A stretch of 64,000 bases of DNA from Ricordea florida (taxonomy: Eukaryota; Cnidaria; Anthozoa; Corallimorpharia; Ricordeidae), in the NCBI GenBank assembly GCA_949710005.1, contig OX453279.1, positions 14,769,256 to 14,833,255 on the forward strand, in the 5' to 3' direction. The notes below the pieces were generated by a model that saw only the letters and a program-made list of their open reading frames with translations, was not told the origin of the DNA and did no database searches. This document shows, piece by piece, positions 10,378-20,366 of this stretch. Positions within the stretch are counted from its first letter, which is position 1. Every line of letters begins with the position of its first letter. Made by a program: the position numbers and the translations under genes.

Positions 10378-12716
10378 CAAAGAATGTTTCGAAGTCATTG
10401 GAAAGCTGAAAGATTATCAGGCGAAAATTCACGTTGACCCTGATCTTAAGTGGGGATACCACCAAATTGAATTGGCCGAGGAGTCAAGGGGCATCACAAC
10501 TTTCACCACTCACGCTACAACAGGCTCATGTTTGGGGTGAGCTCAGCGCCAGAACTGTACCAACACATCATTCAACAGGTGCTGCAGGACTGCCAAGGAG
10601 CCCACAACATTGCAGACGATATCATTAACCATGGCCAAACTGTCGAGGACCATGATGAGAGGCTGGAAAAGGTTTTCCAAAAGCTGAAGGACAGAGGCCT
10701 CACGGTGAACCCTGACAAGTGTGAGTTTAAGATCTCAAGAATCACCTTCATGGGACATGTTATGTCAGACAAGGGCATTGGCCCTACTGAAGAGAAAGTG
10801 AAAGCAGTGTCTGAGTCAACAGAGCCAGAGAGTGCGTCCGAAGTTTGTGCCCGTTTCATATCAGACCTTGCGACAACAGCAGAACCCTTGAGAAAGTTGA
10901 CACGACGAGGTGAAACCTTTCGCTGGGGCCCTGAACAGAGACAAGCCTTCCAAGAGCTGAGGGAGAAATTGTCTAAGGCTGAAGCCTTGGCTTACTTTGA
11001 CAAGAATTCGAAGACCCAAGTTATTGCAGACGCTAGCCCGGTAGGACTAGGAGCAGTCTTGATCCAGGAGCAAGCGGGTTTGAAACGTGTAGTTGCCTGT
11101 GCAAGTAGAAGTCTTACAAATGTAGAACGTCGCTACTCCCAAAAGGAGGCATTAGGACGTCTATGGGCATGTGAACGTTTCCATGTCTACCTCTATGGAA
11201 CCCAGTTCGAGCTGCTAACGGATCACAAGCCTTTAGAGGTAATATATTGCAGCAAGTCTAAACCATCTTCCAGGGTTGAGCGGTGGGCGCTGCGCTTGCA
11301 ACCGTACCATTTCACAGTAAAGCACTTACCCGGTTCAGAGAATATTGCTGACACACTCTCGCGCCTCACCCAGAGAAATGAAAAAGGGAGTAGTAATGTG
11401 GCCGAAGAGTACATTTGTTTAATCGCAGAGCACGCATCCCCGAAAGCAATGCCAATACAAGAAGTAGAGCGAGAATCAACGGGTGATCCAGAACTGTCTC
11501 AACTGAGAGAATGCCATAGCATAGGCGATTGGAGGTCTTGCCCAGTTGCGTGTAAGTGGGTACGTCTGTGTTAGGAAAACTAGTGTTGAGGGGTACAAGG
11601 ATCGTCGTGCCACAGAGTCTTCGGAGTAGAATCCTGGACTTGGCCCACGAGCGACACCAGGGCATGGTGAAGACTAAACAGCGTCTGCGCACTAAAGTGT
11701 GGTGGCCCAATATTGACAGGCAGGTTGAACGGAAATGCAAGGTGTGTCATGGACGCCAGCTCGTGGCACAGCCAGCACCCCTTGAACCCCTGGGGGGTAC
11801 AGAATTTCCTTCTAAGCCATGATGTGACCTCGCAGGTGACCTGCTTGGACCTTTGCCATCGGGCGAGTACTTGTTTGTTGTGGTAGATTACTATAGCCGT
11901 TACTTCGAAGTGGAAATTCTAAAGTCAGTCACTTCAAAGAAGATCATTGATTGCCTGCATGTTATGTTCTCTACTTATGCCATACCAAACTCGATGAAGA
12001 CAGACAATGGGCGTCAGTTCATTTCAGATGAAATTGAGAAGTATTTTGAAGACGATGCTATTGTACACAGAACTTCCACCCCGCTCTGGCCTCAAGCAAA
12101 TGGGGAGGTGGAAAGGCAGAACCGCTCCCTCCTGAACGTGATGCGAATTGCACAGGCGGAAAAGAAAGACTGGCCGAAAGAGTTGCTGAAGTTCCTTCTT
12201 GCATACAGAAGTACCCCGCACACCACCACTGGCGTAACCCCCGCCAAGTTGTTGTTTGGCCGAGAGAGCCGAACAAAGTTGCCCAGTTTGACAGTCGAGT
12301 CTCCACTTATGAATGAGGACGTGCATGACGAAGACAACATCGCGAAAAAAAAAGGGGAAGATCTAAGCAGATGCCAGGCGAAATGCCCAAGAAAGTGACC
12401 TGTAAGAGGGAAACCAAGTTTCGCTCAAGCTGAACCAGAGTCTCAAACTAGACACGCCTTTTGGACCGGAGCCAAAAAAGTCATCAACAAGAGAGGAAGT
12501 GAGGTTACAGTGGAATCCAGCACTGGAGAAATGTACGGCCGTAATGTAACCAATGTTAAGAAGTTCCACACTGATAGTTCGCAACCTCCACCAGTTGATC
12601 AACCAGTCGTGAGTGAGGAGTGTCAAGGGGATCTCCCTAAGAAAGACTTGCAGCCGAGGAGATCCCAAAGAGAACGCCGTACCCCGGGACATTTGAAAGA
12701 CTACCATCTCTATTGA
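10378..12716 (+). pseudogene. gypsy pol (broken): RT, RNase H, integrase
   Basis: RT begins with a gypsy connector (KLKDYQAKIH), then jumps directly to LKWGYHQIEL, meaning that roughly 90 residues of fingers and palm are deleted. RT continues with MFGVSSAPELYQ and the catalytic box IADD at about 10610-10620. RNase H follows (IADASPVGLGAVL near 11030, TDHKPL near 11220). The integrase has an HHCC-type finger (HERHQGM...CKVCHGRQ near 11650-11760) and a DDE core (VVDYYSRY, KTDNGRQF, NGEVERQN near 11880-12120). At least two frame changes (near 10520 and 11560) and stops near 11820 and 12396 break it. The C terminus ends RRTPGHLKDY. Confidence 0.9.
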
Positions 12717-12863
12717 TTGTAGGCTTATATCCCCAATAAGTAGTTTTTGTGCAAGTGCCCAAGTACTTTTCCATATAGACAATGACTGTGCATAAAAGGC
12801 ACTTCTTGCGTTATGACGTATTTTTGGATCATATAGTTTTGTTATTCCGGAAAAGGGAGGGAT

Positions 12864-12938
12864 TGTAAGAGTACACCTTGCGGACCTACTGTATGTTTTT
12901 CCCAGGATTCTGTGTGAGCGATTAAAAAAGAGAGGCCA
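12864..12938 (+). repeat. 3' LTR fragment of the gypsy element
   Basis: Begins TGTAAGAG right after the polypurine tract and shares the CACCTTGCGGACC, GGATTCTGTGTG and GCGATTAAAA segments with the 5' LTR. Similarity stops after about 75 bp, so the 3' LTR is truncated or replaced. Confidence 0.7.
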
Positions 12939-13581
12939 GTAGGCAAATATGTTCTGACTTTCCTAGTTTAGCGAGTTCTTTTTTTTGCGTCTTTAAAGAC
13001 GCAAAAAGAAACGAGGCCAATTTCCAGCCATCTTGACCGATCGAACCTGGTCAACAAAGGATTCGTTTCATGGCCATCTTTTCTCACTTTGATTTGCGGG
13101 ACAACACGAGAAATCCCGAGCGGGTAAGATAGGCCCGTCTCGCCCGCTCGCGTAGCCAATCAGAACTCAGGATTCGACTCACTTTACTCGCTCGTGGAGG
13201 TAGTCAAAGACATGTATGGGACCAGTGAATCAGTGATCAGTGTTCCCCTCACGGACCTCACCGAGGATACAGAAAACGGTTGTATTCAAAGACCCTCGAC
13301 AATACGATTAAGATACAAATACTCCTATGTAATAGTTAGTTTAGCTCGTTTAACAAGAGTCACACATCCCATAACTAGAAGAATTATAATTAAATATGTA
13401 AGGCAACCATTCATAAAGAACACACATGTATGAACGCTTTTGAGGCATCCCTCATTGTAGGAGTATTTTATGTAAAATGGACTTATAAGGCATATAGGTG
13501 TACGTTTTAAAGGTGAGTATCTCTTCCTAAATACTTCCTAAAAACAAACTTAACCTTTATAAACAAGAAAATCAACAATAC
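12939..13581. other. Non-coding stretch between the gypsy element and the START remnants
   Basis: Contains a small perfect palindrome TTGCGTCTTTAAAGACGCAA near 12985-13004 and otherwise nothing I can assign. The last coding exon expected for the START-domain gene (downstream on the minus strand) was not found convincingly here. Confidence 0.45.
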
Positions 13582-13644
13582 CTTTGCAGCCCAACTGATA
13601 AGCCACGATGAGTCCTCCAGGATTATCAAAATAATGCATAAATG
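13582..13644 (-). pseudogene. START-domain exon (FMHYFDNPGG)
   Basis: A 63-nt minus-strand exon with acceptor TTTACAG and donor AAAG/GTATTG. With the one-base overhang of the preceding exon (donor G/GTTTGT at 14700/14699) it reads KAFMHYFDNPGGLI, very like the KVFMYYFDNPGGQI of PCTP. The segment after it is about three residues shorter than usual. Confidence 0.7.
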
Positions 13645-13844
13645 CTGTAAATACAGTTATTTAGTTAGCTGCATTCAGTGTGGAAATACTTTGGCTTGCT
13701 TTGGAAAGTACAGCGCTGTTTCTCTTCTTTTGTCCTCATATCTCTTAATTTACTTCTTTTCTTTTTTTTTTCTTTCATGTTGATTGGGTATAGCACATTT
13801 AACCACTTTATATTGTTGGGCTACAGATTTCACAATTTATTAAT

Positions 13845-14548
13845 GAACAAGAAGACGCCTGAAGGCGTTCATGCGGAATGTGTTGGTTTAAAATTGCTGA
13901 CGAAGTATGTATTTTTGCTGATTGTGCGATCATGGATATCCATGGTGCAATCCAACCTGACTTGCACGTGATTCGGAGTTACAGCCAATAAAAATCAACC
14001 AATTTTTTCGGGACGGGCTCGGGATACGGGGAAGTTAAAAAAAACAAGGCAATTTTTGACTCCCAAGATGACGAAAGGAATGCGCTACCGAATTTTATAC
14101 GCTGGCTGACTACGTCATCCCGCATAATAATAATAATGTAATTTAATACAATCAGGAGCCGATTCCTGATATAATCTAATCTAATCTAATTAATATTGGA
14201 AGCGGTATTTGTTATTAATCATAACTACAACAAAATTCTCAAATCTGATTGGCTATCAACTGCCCTGATTTCAGCCTTAATAGGACAGTACACGTCATGC
14301 CTTGGTAATTCGACAGTATGCGCCATCACGCGTGCGTTTAAATGGCTTTTTTCACTGCCAGCTCAAAAACAAATCTTGGAATTTCTTGTGTTTTATATAG
14401 CTTTATATAACACACATTTTGTTAGAGTTGTGATTAATTGGTAACAGAACTTCGTGTCATCCAAGGCAATTTTTGACTCCCAAGACGACGAAAGGAATGC
14501 GCTACCGAATTTTATACGCTGGCTGACTACGTCATCCCGCATAATAAT
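13845..14548. repeat. Dispersed repeat, copy 1 (inverted copy at 46480-47095)
   Basis: Starts near GAAGACGCCTGAAGGCG and includes the block ending ACTACGTCATCCCGCATAAT. The same sequence lies in reverse orientation at 46480-47095. In this copy an inner unit of about 330 bp is bracketed by two direct copies of an 86-bp block (about 14046-14131 and 14463-14548), whereas the other copy has the block only once. The inner unit keeps an 82-codon open frame in both copies, but nothing suggests that it is translated. Confidence 0.75.
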
Positions 14549-14699
14549 GCAGATGTGGGGGAGTGCTTAAGTGTCTGATTAAAATGTTTGGAATACGGAT
14601 TTGATGATGAAAAAGAAGTAATTGAAATAACAAAAGCTTCTGCACTCTTACCGGTGTTTCTACAAAAGAAACTTTATAATTAAGATTGCTTCAACAAAC

Positions 14700-14873
14700 C
14701 TTTAGTTCCCTGAATGCCATCACTCTATATTTCTTGGCTTTGGCGATATTCTGTGACTTTGACTACACCAGACTTTTCATAAATACCTGTGCGTGGATAA
14801 CTCTTGGTAAATACAACTACAGTTGAAATACCATTGATATCCAATTCTTGCAATGCTCTTGTGCAAACATACA
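14700..14873 (-). pseudogene. START-domain exon with in-frame TAG
   Basis: Minus strand, acceptor uncertain (TACAG near 14874 or CCATAG about 25 bp upstream). It reads YVCTRALQ, then ISTVVVFTKSYP and EKSGVVKVTEYRQSQEI, then TAG (14725-14727), then SDGIQGTK. This aligns with the PCTP segment from YVYLRQ through ESDGKKGSK. The single stop replaces a Glu codon and could arise from one GAG to TAG change. Confidence 0.65.
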
Positions 14874-15283
14874 CTGTACTATTTGTACCAGTCAGTATCT
14901 ATGGTCAAGGAAAGTACTGGTGTTTCTCTGTTCCTAACTAAAACAAGATTCTCCAGAAAATTTTAAGTAGAAGGAAAGGAAGTGAGAGTAGACTGCAGTG
15001 GGCTTAAAGGCACAGAGCGCCTGTCACTCGGCAGAGGTATGCGAGGGGGTCACCCCCTCCCATTGGTTGAGTTCTGGCGAGGGAAGGGGGGGCGGGGGGT
15101 ATCCCCAAGAAAATTCTAATGTGGCGGGCGCTAAATTAACATAGTACTAATTAAGATATCAGTATGTTTTTATTTGATTTGATTTTTTTATCTTGCCACT
15201 GTCAAGGTTTGTTTTTATCGAGCAAACTACGGCAGGTTTATTTTTAATATCCATCTTAGGAACTCATTTTTTTAAGCAGGCAG

Positions 15284-15775
15284 CGTGCTCGTGATGACTA
15301 GCCAGTGGTTTTGACTGGTTGCCGGTGACCATCTCGTGCTGACTAGCCAGCGGTTTTGACTGGTCGCCGGTGACCATCTCGTGCTGACTAGCCAGTGGTT
15401 TTGACTGGTTGCCGGTGACCATCTCGTGCTGACTAGCCAGTGGTTTTGACTGGTCGCCGGTGACCATCTCGTGCTGACTAGCCAGTGGTTTTGACTGGTC
15501 GCCGGTGACCATCTCGTGATGACTAGCCAGTGGTTTTGACTGGTCGCCGCTGACCATCTCGTGCTGACTAGCCAGTGGTTTTGACTGGTCGCCGGTGACC
15601 ATCTCGTGATGACTAGCCAGTGGTTTTGACTGGTCGCCGGTGACCATCTCGTGCTGACTAGCCAGTGGTTTTGACTGGTCGCCGCTGACCATCTCGTGCT
15701 GACTAGCCAGTGGTTTTGACTGGTCGCCGGTGACCATCTCGTGATGACTAGCCAGTGGTTTTGACTGGTCGCCGG
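15284..15775. repeat. 45-bp minisatellite, about 11 copies
   Basis: Tandem 45-bp units of the type CTCGTGCTGACTAGCCAGTG followed by GTTTTGACTGGTCGCCGGTG and ACCAT. Because 45 is a multiple of three, two minus-strand frames remain open for the whole array (15-residue repeats with GDQSKPLAS). Units differ at a few positions (CTG or ATG; GGTG or GCTG), with a mixed order of variants. Each unit contains small inverted motifs such as CCAGT/ACTGG. It sits in an intron of the START-domain gene, so translation is unlikely. Confidence 0.9.
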
Positions 15776-16023
15776 AGCTTCTGGAGAACCCTCACTAAAA
15801 GCTGTGACCATCTTGAGGCATGTGTGATCTTTGCAAGTGGTTTAATAATATTCTCAAAATAAGATTTAAGTCACACTTGAAATAATCAATTAATATATAT
15901 GCACTCGATTAATCCAGGGTCCACAGAGAGTTATCGTTGGAGCAGTTATCTTTAGCTAGAAAGAAACACACATTGTGAGTGATTATAGCCAATAAAATCT
16001 GAGTTGGTAGTAGGTGAACTGTA

Positions 16024-16123
16024 TAACCCTTTAAGCCCCGAGGGGTCTCCCTGTGACGAGTAAAATCGTCTGGCGTTAGCCAGAGTAAAATCTGTAAAGA
16101 CACTATCGGGGCTTAAAGGGTTA
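16024..16123. mobile_element. 100-bp MITE with TAACCCTTTAAGCCCCGA termini
   Basis: The left end TAACCCTTTAAGCCCCGA and right end TCGGGGCTTAAAGGGTTA are perfect 18-bp inverted repeats. The core contains two copies of AGTAAAATC-type sequence. A compact non-autonomous element. Confidence 0.85.
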
Positions 16124-16369
16124 AAGAGATAGTTTTTAAGACTCTGAGTTCTGTGCCAGTGAAGTGGTCTATGAAGATATCCATTCAAGGTCTCAAACTA
16201 TAAATTTGTGACATTCAGAGCGTCTATTCAAGTGATTCACAGACTTAAAATACTTTTTGTCTCATTGTCAGTGGAATTGGTGCCTCATTTTAATAGGGGT
16301 CAAGTTGGAAATAATATCAAAAGTAGTTTCACCTTTTACTAATGGCAACAATGGATGTATCTATTCCTG

Positions 16370-17358
16370 ACTTCCAGTCTGGTTTCAGGCCTGGCGATTT
16401 AACAATTAACCAACTGATTTTCCTTGTTCATCAATTCATGAGGCATTAGAGGGTGGTATAGCCTCCCACATAGACGTTCTTAGGGAATCGTCACTCGTTC
16501 CTGCCCCATGAAGCGTGGGGCAGGAATGAGTGAGGATAAAGATTTACGAGCTGTCTTCCAAGATATAAGCAAGGCATTTGATAAGGTGTGGTATGCTGGT
16601 TTCTTGCATAAGTTGGAGGCTCTAAGTGTACCATCATCCTTATTTCAATCGTTCGAGAGTTACTTGTGTAACGGACAGCGTGCAGTTGTAGAAGGGCAAT
16701 GCTCCGACTGGCAAACAGTCAACTCTGGAGTCCCCCAAGGGTCTGTGCTAGGTCTGCTTTTATTTCTTTTTTACATCAATGACACCGACGATCTAGACTC
16801 CCTTCCATTGATCTATGCTGATGATACTACACTACTTGAAATTGTTGATGATCCCAATGTACACTGCATCAGCTGGTTCTCTCAATTTTGGAACTTGCTA
16901 GGGAGTCTCTTAATAGCAGAAGGAATCTACAAATTCTAAGCCAATTGTAAAAAAAATTGTCAACAATCTTGCTTCTCATTATTTAAGTGACCTATAAGAT
17001 ACTTCCAAAACTATCTAGTGTGCATACATATTATTTTCTTAGGCCCAGGGAAAAGTGCACATGACTTCTAAGTTGAACTTCTTGATTCCAAAACTCTTTT
17101 TTTTCCATTTGCTATCACTGGCTGGAATTCTCTGGACCTAGATGTTCAAAACTGACTGTATCTCTTCCAACTTTTAAAGCTATGTTAAGGTCAACTCTCG
17201 TTCCCCATAGTTATAATAAGTTATTTGATTTCTCTTTTTCAAGGCGTGTATCTGTTGATCACACCTACCTAAGACCTGGTATTTCTCGTCTAAGGGAATG
17301 TTTGTTCAAAATTAAGCATTGTGTACTGCCTACTTGTGAGTTCGGTCTTGACTCTTGA
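16370..17358 (+). mobile_element. LINE reverse-transcriptase fragment (broken)
   Basis: RT motifs on the plus strand: FQSGFRPGD near 16372, DISKAFDKVW near 16562, SGVPQGSVLG near 16725 and YADDTTLL near 16815. A later segment (about 17110-17358) matches the C-terminal end (WNSLD...LRPGISRLRECLF). Frameshifts, an internal deletion after about 16940, and a hairpin insertion at 16491-16533 break it. The 5' endonuclease is absent. CR1/jockey-type by motif. Confidence 0.8.
16491..16533. repeat. Hairpin insertion inside the LINE fragment
   Basis: A 17-bp stem with one mismatch (TCACTCGTTCCTGCCCC at 16491-16507; partner at 16517-16533) and a 9-base loop. It lies at the point where the RT reading frame is interrupted, with extra non-RT sequence upstream, so it is likely part of a small foldback insertion. 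Confidence 0.7.
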
Positions 17359-18105
17359 TTGGTGAAACACTTCCTTTAGTTCTACCTAAGCTATGATGCT
17401 CAACGTATTGTCCTCCTTCACTATCCTTCTAGTATTCATGGTAAAACACGAGTCATTGAGCAGTGATGCTAGGAAACTTAATTTTTTATTGCACGGCGTT
17501 AAATTTGCAACTTACAGTATAAACTGTGCTCTATTTTGTGAAGTCGGGAGTTTAATAACTAGTACTAATCCCTTTTCAATGGCCACCAATTGATTGTTAA
17601 TATATCTTGATCCAGCTATGAAATTTCTCTGTTGTAACTTTGTGTTTTGTTTGTGTATATATGTTTTGTGTGTGAGCCTAATTAAAAAAAAACTATTATG
17701 AGCTCACTTGAGTGAGTCTAGGTGCTTTTGGTGCAAACAGTGGCTAATATGTTAAAAAAAAAAACTGTAGTTTACAAGGTTGTCACTTAAGGGATGTGAT
17801 TGCTTAAGTTTGGGTTCCACAACATGTTTGGGAACGAAAAGAACACTTGAAACAATTCTTGGAATCACATTTTTTAGTATATGACTCAGGCCAGTAAGAA
17901 CATGCAATTGCCAGAAAGTACATTCAACTAATTTAATTGACAGCATGCTGTCTGTGTATCAAATACTCAAACTTACATTCTGATGTGAAATCATAACGAA
18001 TATCACATAGGAAAATGAGTATATAAAGACCCTTTTTCTGCTGCTTTTGTTTTTTTTTTTAAATAAATTTATTGTGCGCACTGAGTAGAACAGAAAGCAG
18101 CTTAC

Positions 18106-18223
18106 CTTTCACATATTTATCCCATTTCTTTGTGAATTCTAAATCCAGGTAAACCTGTTTGCAGACATGAAGGCCTACATCTGTAAGAGAACCCAGTATT
18201 TTGTATTCAAATAAATCTGAATC
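18106..18223 (-). pseudogene. START-domain exon (LFEYKILG ... KKWDKYVK)
   Basis: A 118-nt minus-strand exon with acceptor TTTCTTTCAG and donor AAAG/GTAAGC. It encodes 39 residues containing LFEYKILGSLTDV and TKKWDKYVK, a clear match to the START domain segment encoded by PCTP exon 2, and it is intact by itself. Upstream on the minus strand, CKIYRKYSE at 18819-18845 followed by donor GTATGC would fit the preceding START segment, but a TAA sits directly before it. Confidence 0.75.
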
Positions 18224-19989
18224 CTGAAAGAAAAAAATAAAAAACAGGCCACTGAGTAATATAATTAATGTGATAGAATATATTGCTATTATCATAATGG
18301 TAAAATATGATCATACATCTTGCAAAATTTACACTTGAGCTAATTAGCACTATAAACTTTAGCTAAAGTTTGTCACCTTGAAAGAACTGCCTATCGGTTT
18401 AATGCAAACACTTCCTTTCTTTGAACCTCAACTGACCAAACAGAATTACTGATATAATTATACCGGTGATTATGTATATTACTTATCTAATTTGGTTTAA
18501 GTTGGCGCATAGAACTGTCAGTTTGGTCTAAATTCATACCAGAATATGCATAAATGATTTATTCTAACTTATTGCTCTTTAATTATGCTCCAGCAAATTG
18601 TCTTTAGAGTGGCACAAAAATAGTAAACCAAGCTTAAAATAGCTCCCAAAAACATTGCATAATTTACTTCAATTACCACACAATTGCCCTTTCTGGCCCA
18701 CTTGCATATAGTTGGCCTGGCAAATGTCACATAATTTCTGTATTTTTATTGCACTCTATCAGAAGGCCTCCTGACACTGATAAGCATAACATATGCAAGG
18801 ATTTCTTCACATGCATACCTCACTGTACTTTCTGTAGATTTTACATTACACTGATTCCATAACAGAGTCACTAAAAAACTAATATTCATCTAGTGTTATA
18901 TTTTCCAATTCTAGTGCAGCATCCAGGAATTGGTGTTGTTCAAACCCATACTACTGAGGTTGCTGCTAGCAGTCATTTGAAAATAAGAGAAACAATAAAT
19001 ATTTTTTTAAAAAATTATCAGATGATCAAAAACTCAGATGTCTGCAATTCAGCAGGGTTTCTGTAAAGCTTGCCGCTACAGCCAATGTTTAATCAATTGC
19101 TTATTTCAGTTTGCTTTGTTTAGAAATCACTGTTTTTCGTTCAACGTATAATAAAACAATTATTAGATTCGGTTTTCGTGATATCCAGATCTCGGTAATT
19201 CTTATCCTGGATATCACAAAAACCTCATCCAATAATTGTTTACAGCCTGCCACCCACCTAATCAAGAATATGTCTCATTGAACACCTAAAAGAAAAATTA
19301 ACTTATAGATAGATTACCCTTAAATCCCCTTAAATAGGTTATGTATCATAAAAACAATTTAACTTAAGTGTAGATTACGTGACAACGAACAATTCCAGCA
19401 ATCAATTAATGTGGCCAAAGCCCTCTGGCCTTCCAAAGAGGATTTCCCTCTTCATCATGTACACCATAGCAATGCAATAATACTAATCTTTAGTGTAACA
19501 TCACACAGCCTGAATTAAAAATCACTCGAAGACCCTCGAAGTCAGGAGCCGATCAATGGCCTCCTGTCGAAGTCCTTTCCCAGGACGCAGCGTTTGCCCG
19601 AAATGCTGCAGGCTCTTCGTTGACTGTTTAGTGAAGAGAATTTTTGTGTTGATCTTGAAGCATTACTTCAGTTTCTACATTTCTGAGAAAATCCTAACTA
19701 TTGTTGGGCTCCCTCTTGTTATTTTCTTACGCAAACCTATTTATCTATCAGCGAGGAATAGGATCTCTTAAGGAAAGACATCGGCGCTTTAAGGTAAAGC
19801 AGTCTGGCTGATTTCAGAGCTAAATCTCCCAACCTTGGAAGTCGAGAGGCATCATCTCCCGTCACCAAAGTAATTTGGTCATGTTGCTAAATATGCCAAC
19901 ATCCTGGTGTTGTACGAAAATAATTTTTTTCCAAGAAGCTTCTTCTTACAGAAGCCTGACATCGAAGTATTTTTTTGTCGCATTTGCTA
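18224..19989. other. Region between the START remnants and the PNGase F-like gene
   Basis: Mostly AT-rich non-coding sequence. It should hold the 5' part of the START gene and the promoter of the divergently oriented PNGase F-like gene. The hydrophobic open frame at 19556-19771 has no domain match I know and no splice support. Confidence 0.45.
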
Positions 19990-20366
19990 ATGAACCTTAT
20001 CCCAAGGGAGTTGTTGATCTTGATATTTCTTATTTTCCTTGTATACAAAATTCATTGCCAACTTCCAAAGCTGCAGCCCGGCGATGTGGCTCCATCATTT
20101 TCACTGCAAACGGTACAAGGTAGAATCGTCTACAAAAAGGTTCTTTCAAGCTCCAGACCACCCAAACATCCTGTCATCTTCCACCTTTTCACCAAACGTT
20201 CAGCGTTCTTGCAAGCATTGTGGAGCAATGACACTTCATTGCACGAGTTTATTGAACACACTCCGGGAAACACTCATTTTGTTTTCATGTCATCCTCTGA
20301 CTCGACGGACGACGTTCTGTGGATGAGAGAACGCCTCCACAACGCCATTGATAAACATTTCAAAAG
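19990..20366 (+). CDS. PNGase F-like gene exon 1: signal peptide and thioredoxin-like start
   Basis: ATG 19990 was chosen because it directly precedes a hydrophobic signal (LLILIFLIFLVYKIHC); the open frame before it has no ATG. After cleavage the protein starts QLPKLQPGDVAPSFSLQ, the usual opening of AhpC/TSA-type thioredoxin folds, but the later segment FTKRSAFLQAL lacks the catalytic Cys. Donor AAAAG/GTAAG leaves phase 2. Confidence 0.85.

Larger units (their letters stand above)
9213..12938 (+). mobile_element. Degenerate Ty3/gypsy LTR retrotransposon
   Basis: The element has a short 5' LTR (about 9213-9373), a gag with a CCHC knuckle, a pol with RT, RNase H and integrase, a polypurine tract AAAAGGGAGGGA at 12851-12862, and the start of a 3' LTR at 12864. 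Both LTR pieces share the CACCTTGCGGACCTACT block. Gag and pol are broken by a nonsense change, a palindromic insertion, frameshifts and an internal deletion that removes the protease and the N-terminal RT. Order of domains and the IADD catalytic box in RT place it in Ty3/gypsy (Metaviridae-type). It is not competent as it stands. Confidence 0.9.
13582..18223 (-). pseudogene. PCTP/STARD-like START-domain gene, broken (minus-strand exons)
   Basis: START domains bind and move lipids such as phosphatidylcholine. Three exons match the START core in order on the minus strand: 18106-18223 (LFEYKILGSL...KKWDKYVK), 14700-14873 (YEKSGVVKVTEYRQSQ) and 13582-13644 (FMHYFDNPGG). The same order and similar exon limits occur in vertebrate PCTP, from family knowledge. 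Exon phases fit between the last two. Defects: TAG at 14725-14727 stands where PCTP has Glu, the exon with the YWEVKYPFPMSNRD region was not found between the first two, and the C-terminal exon is missing. The introns contain a minisatellite, a MITE and a LINE. Either a decaying gene or an assembly or sequence error at the stop; I favour pseudogene. Confidence 0.65.
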
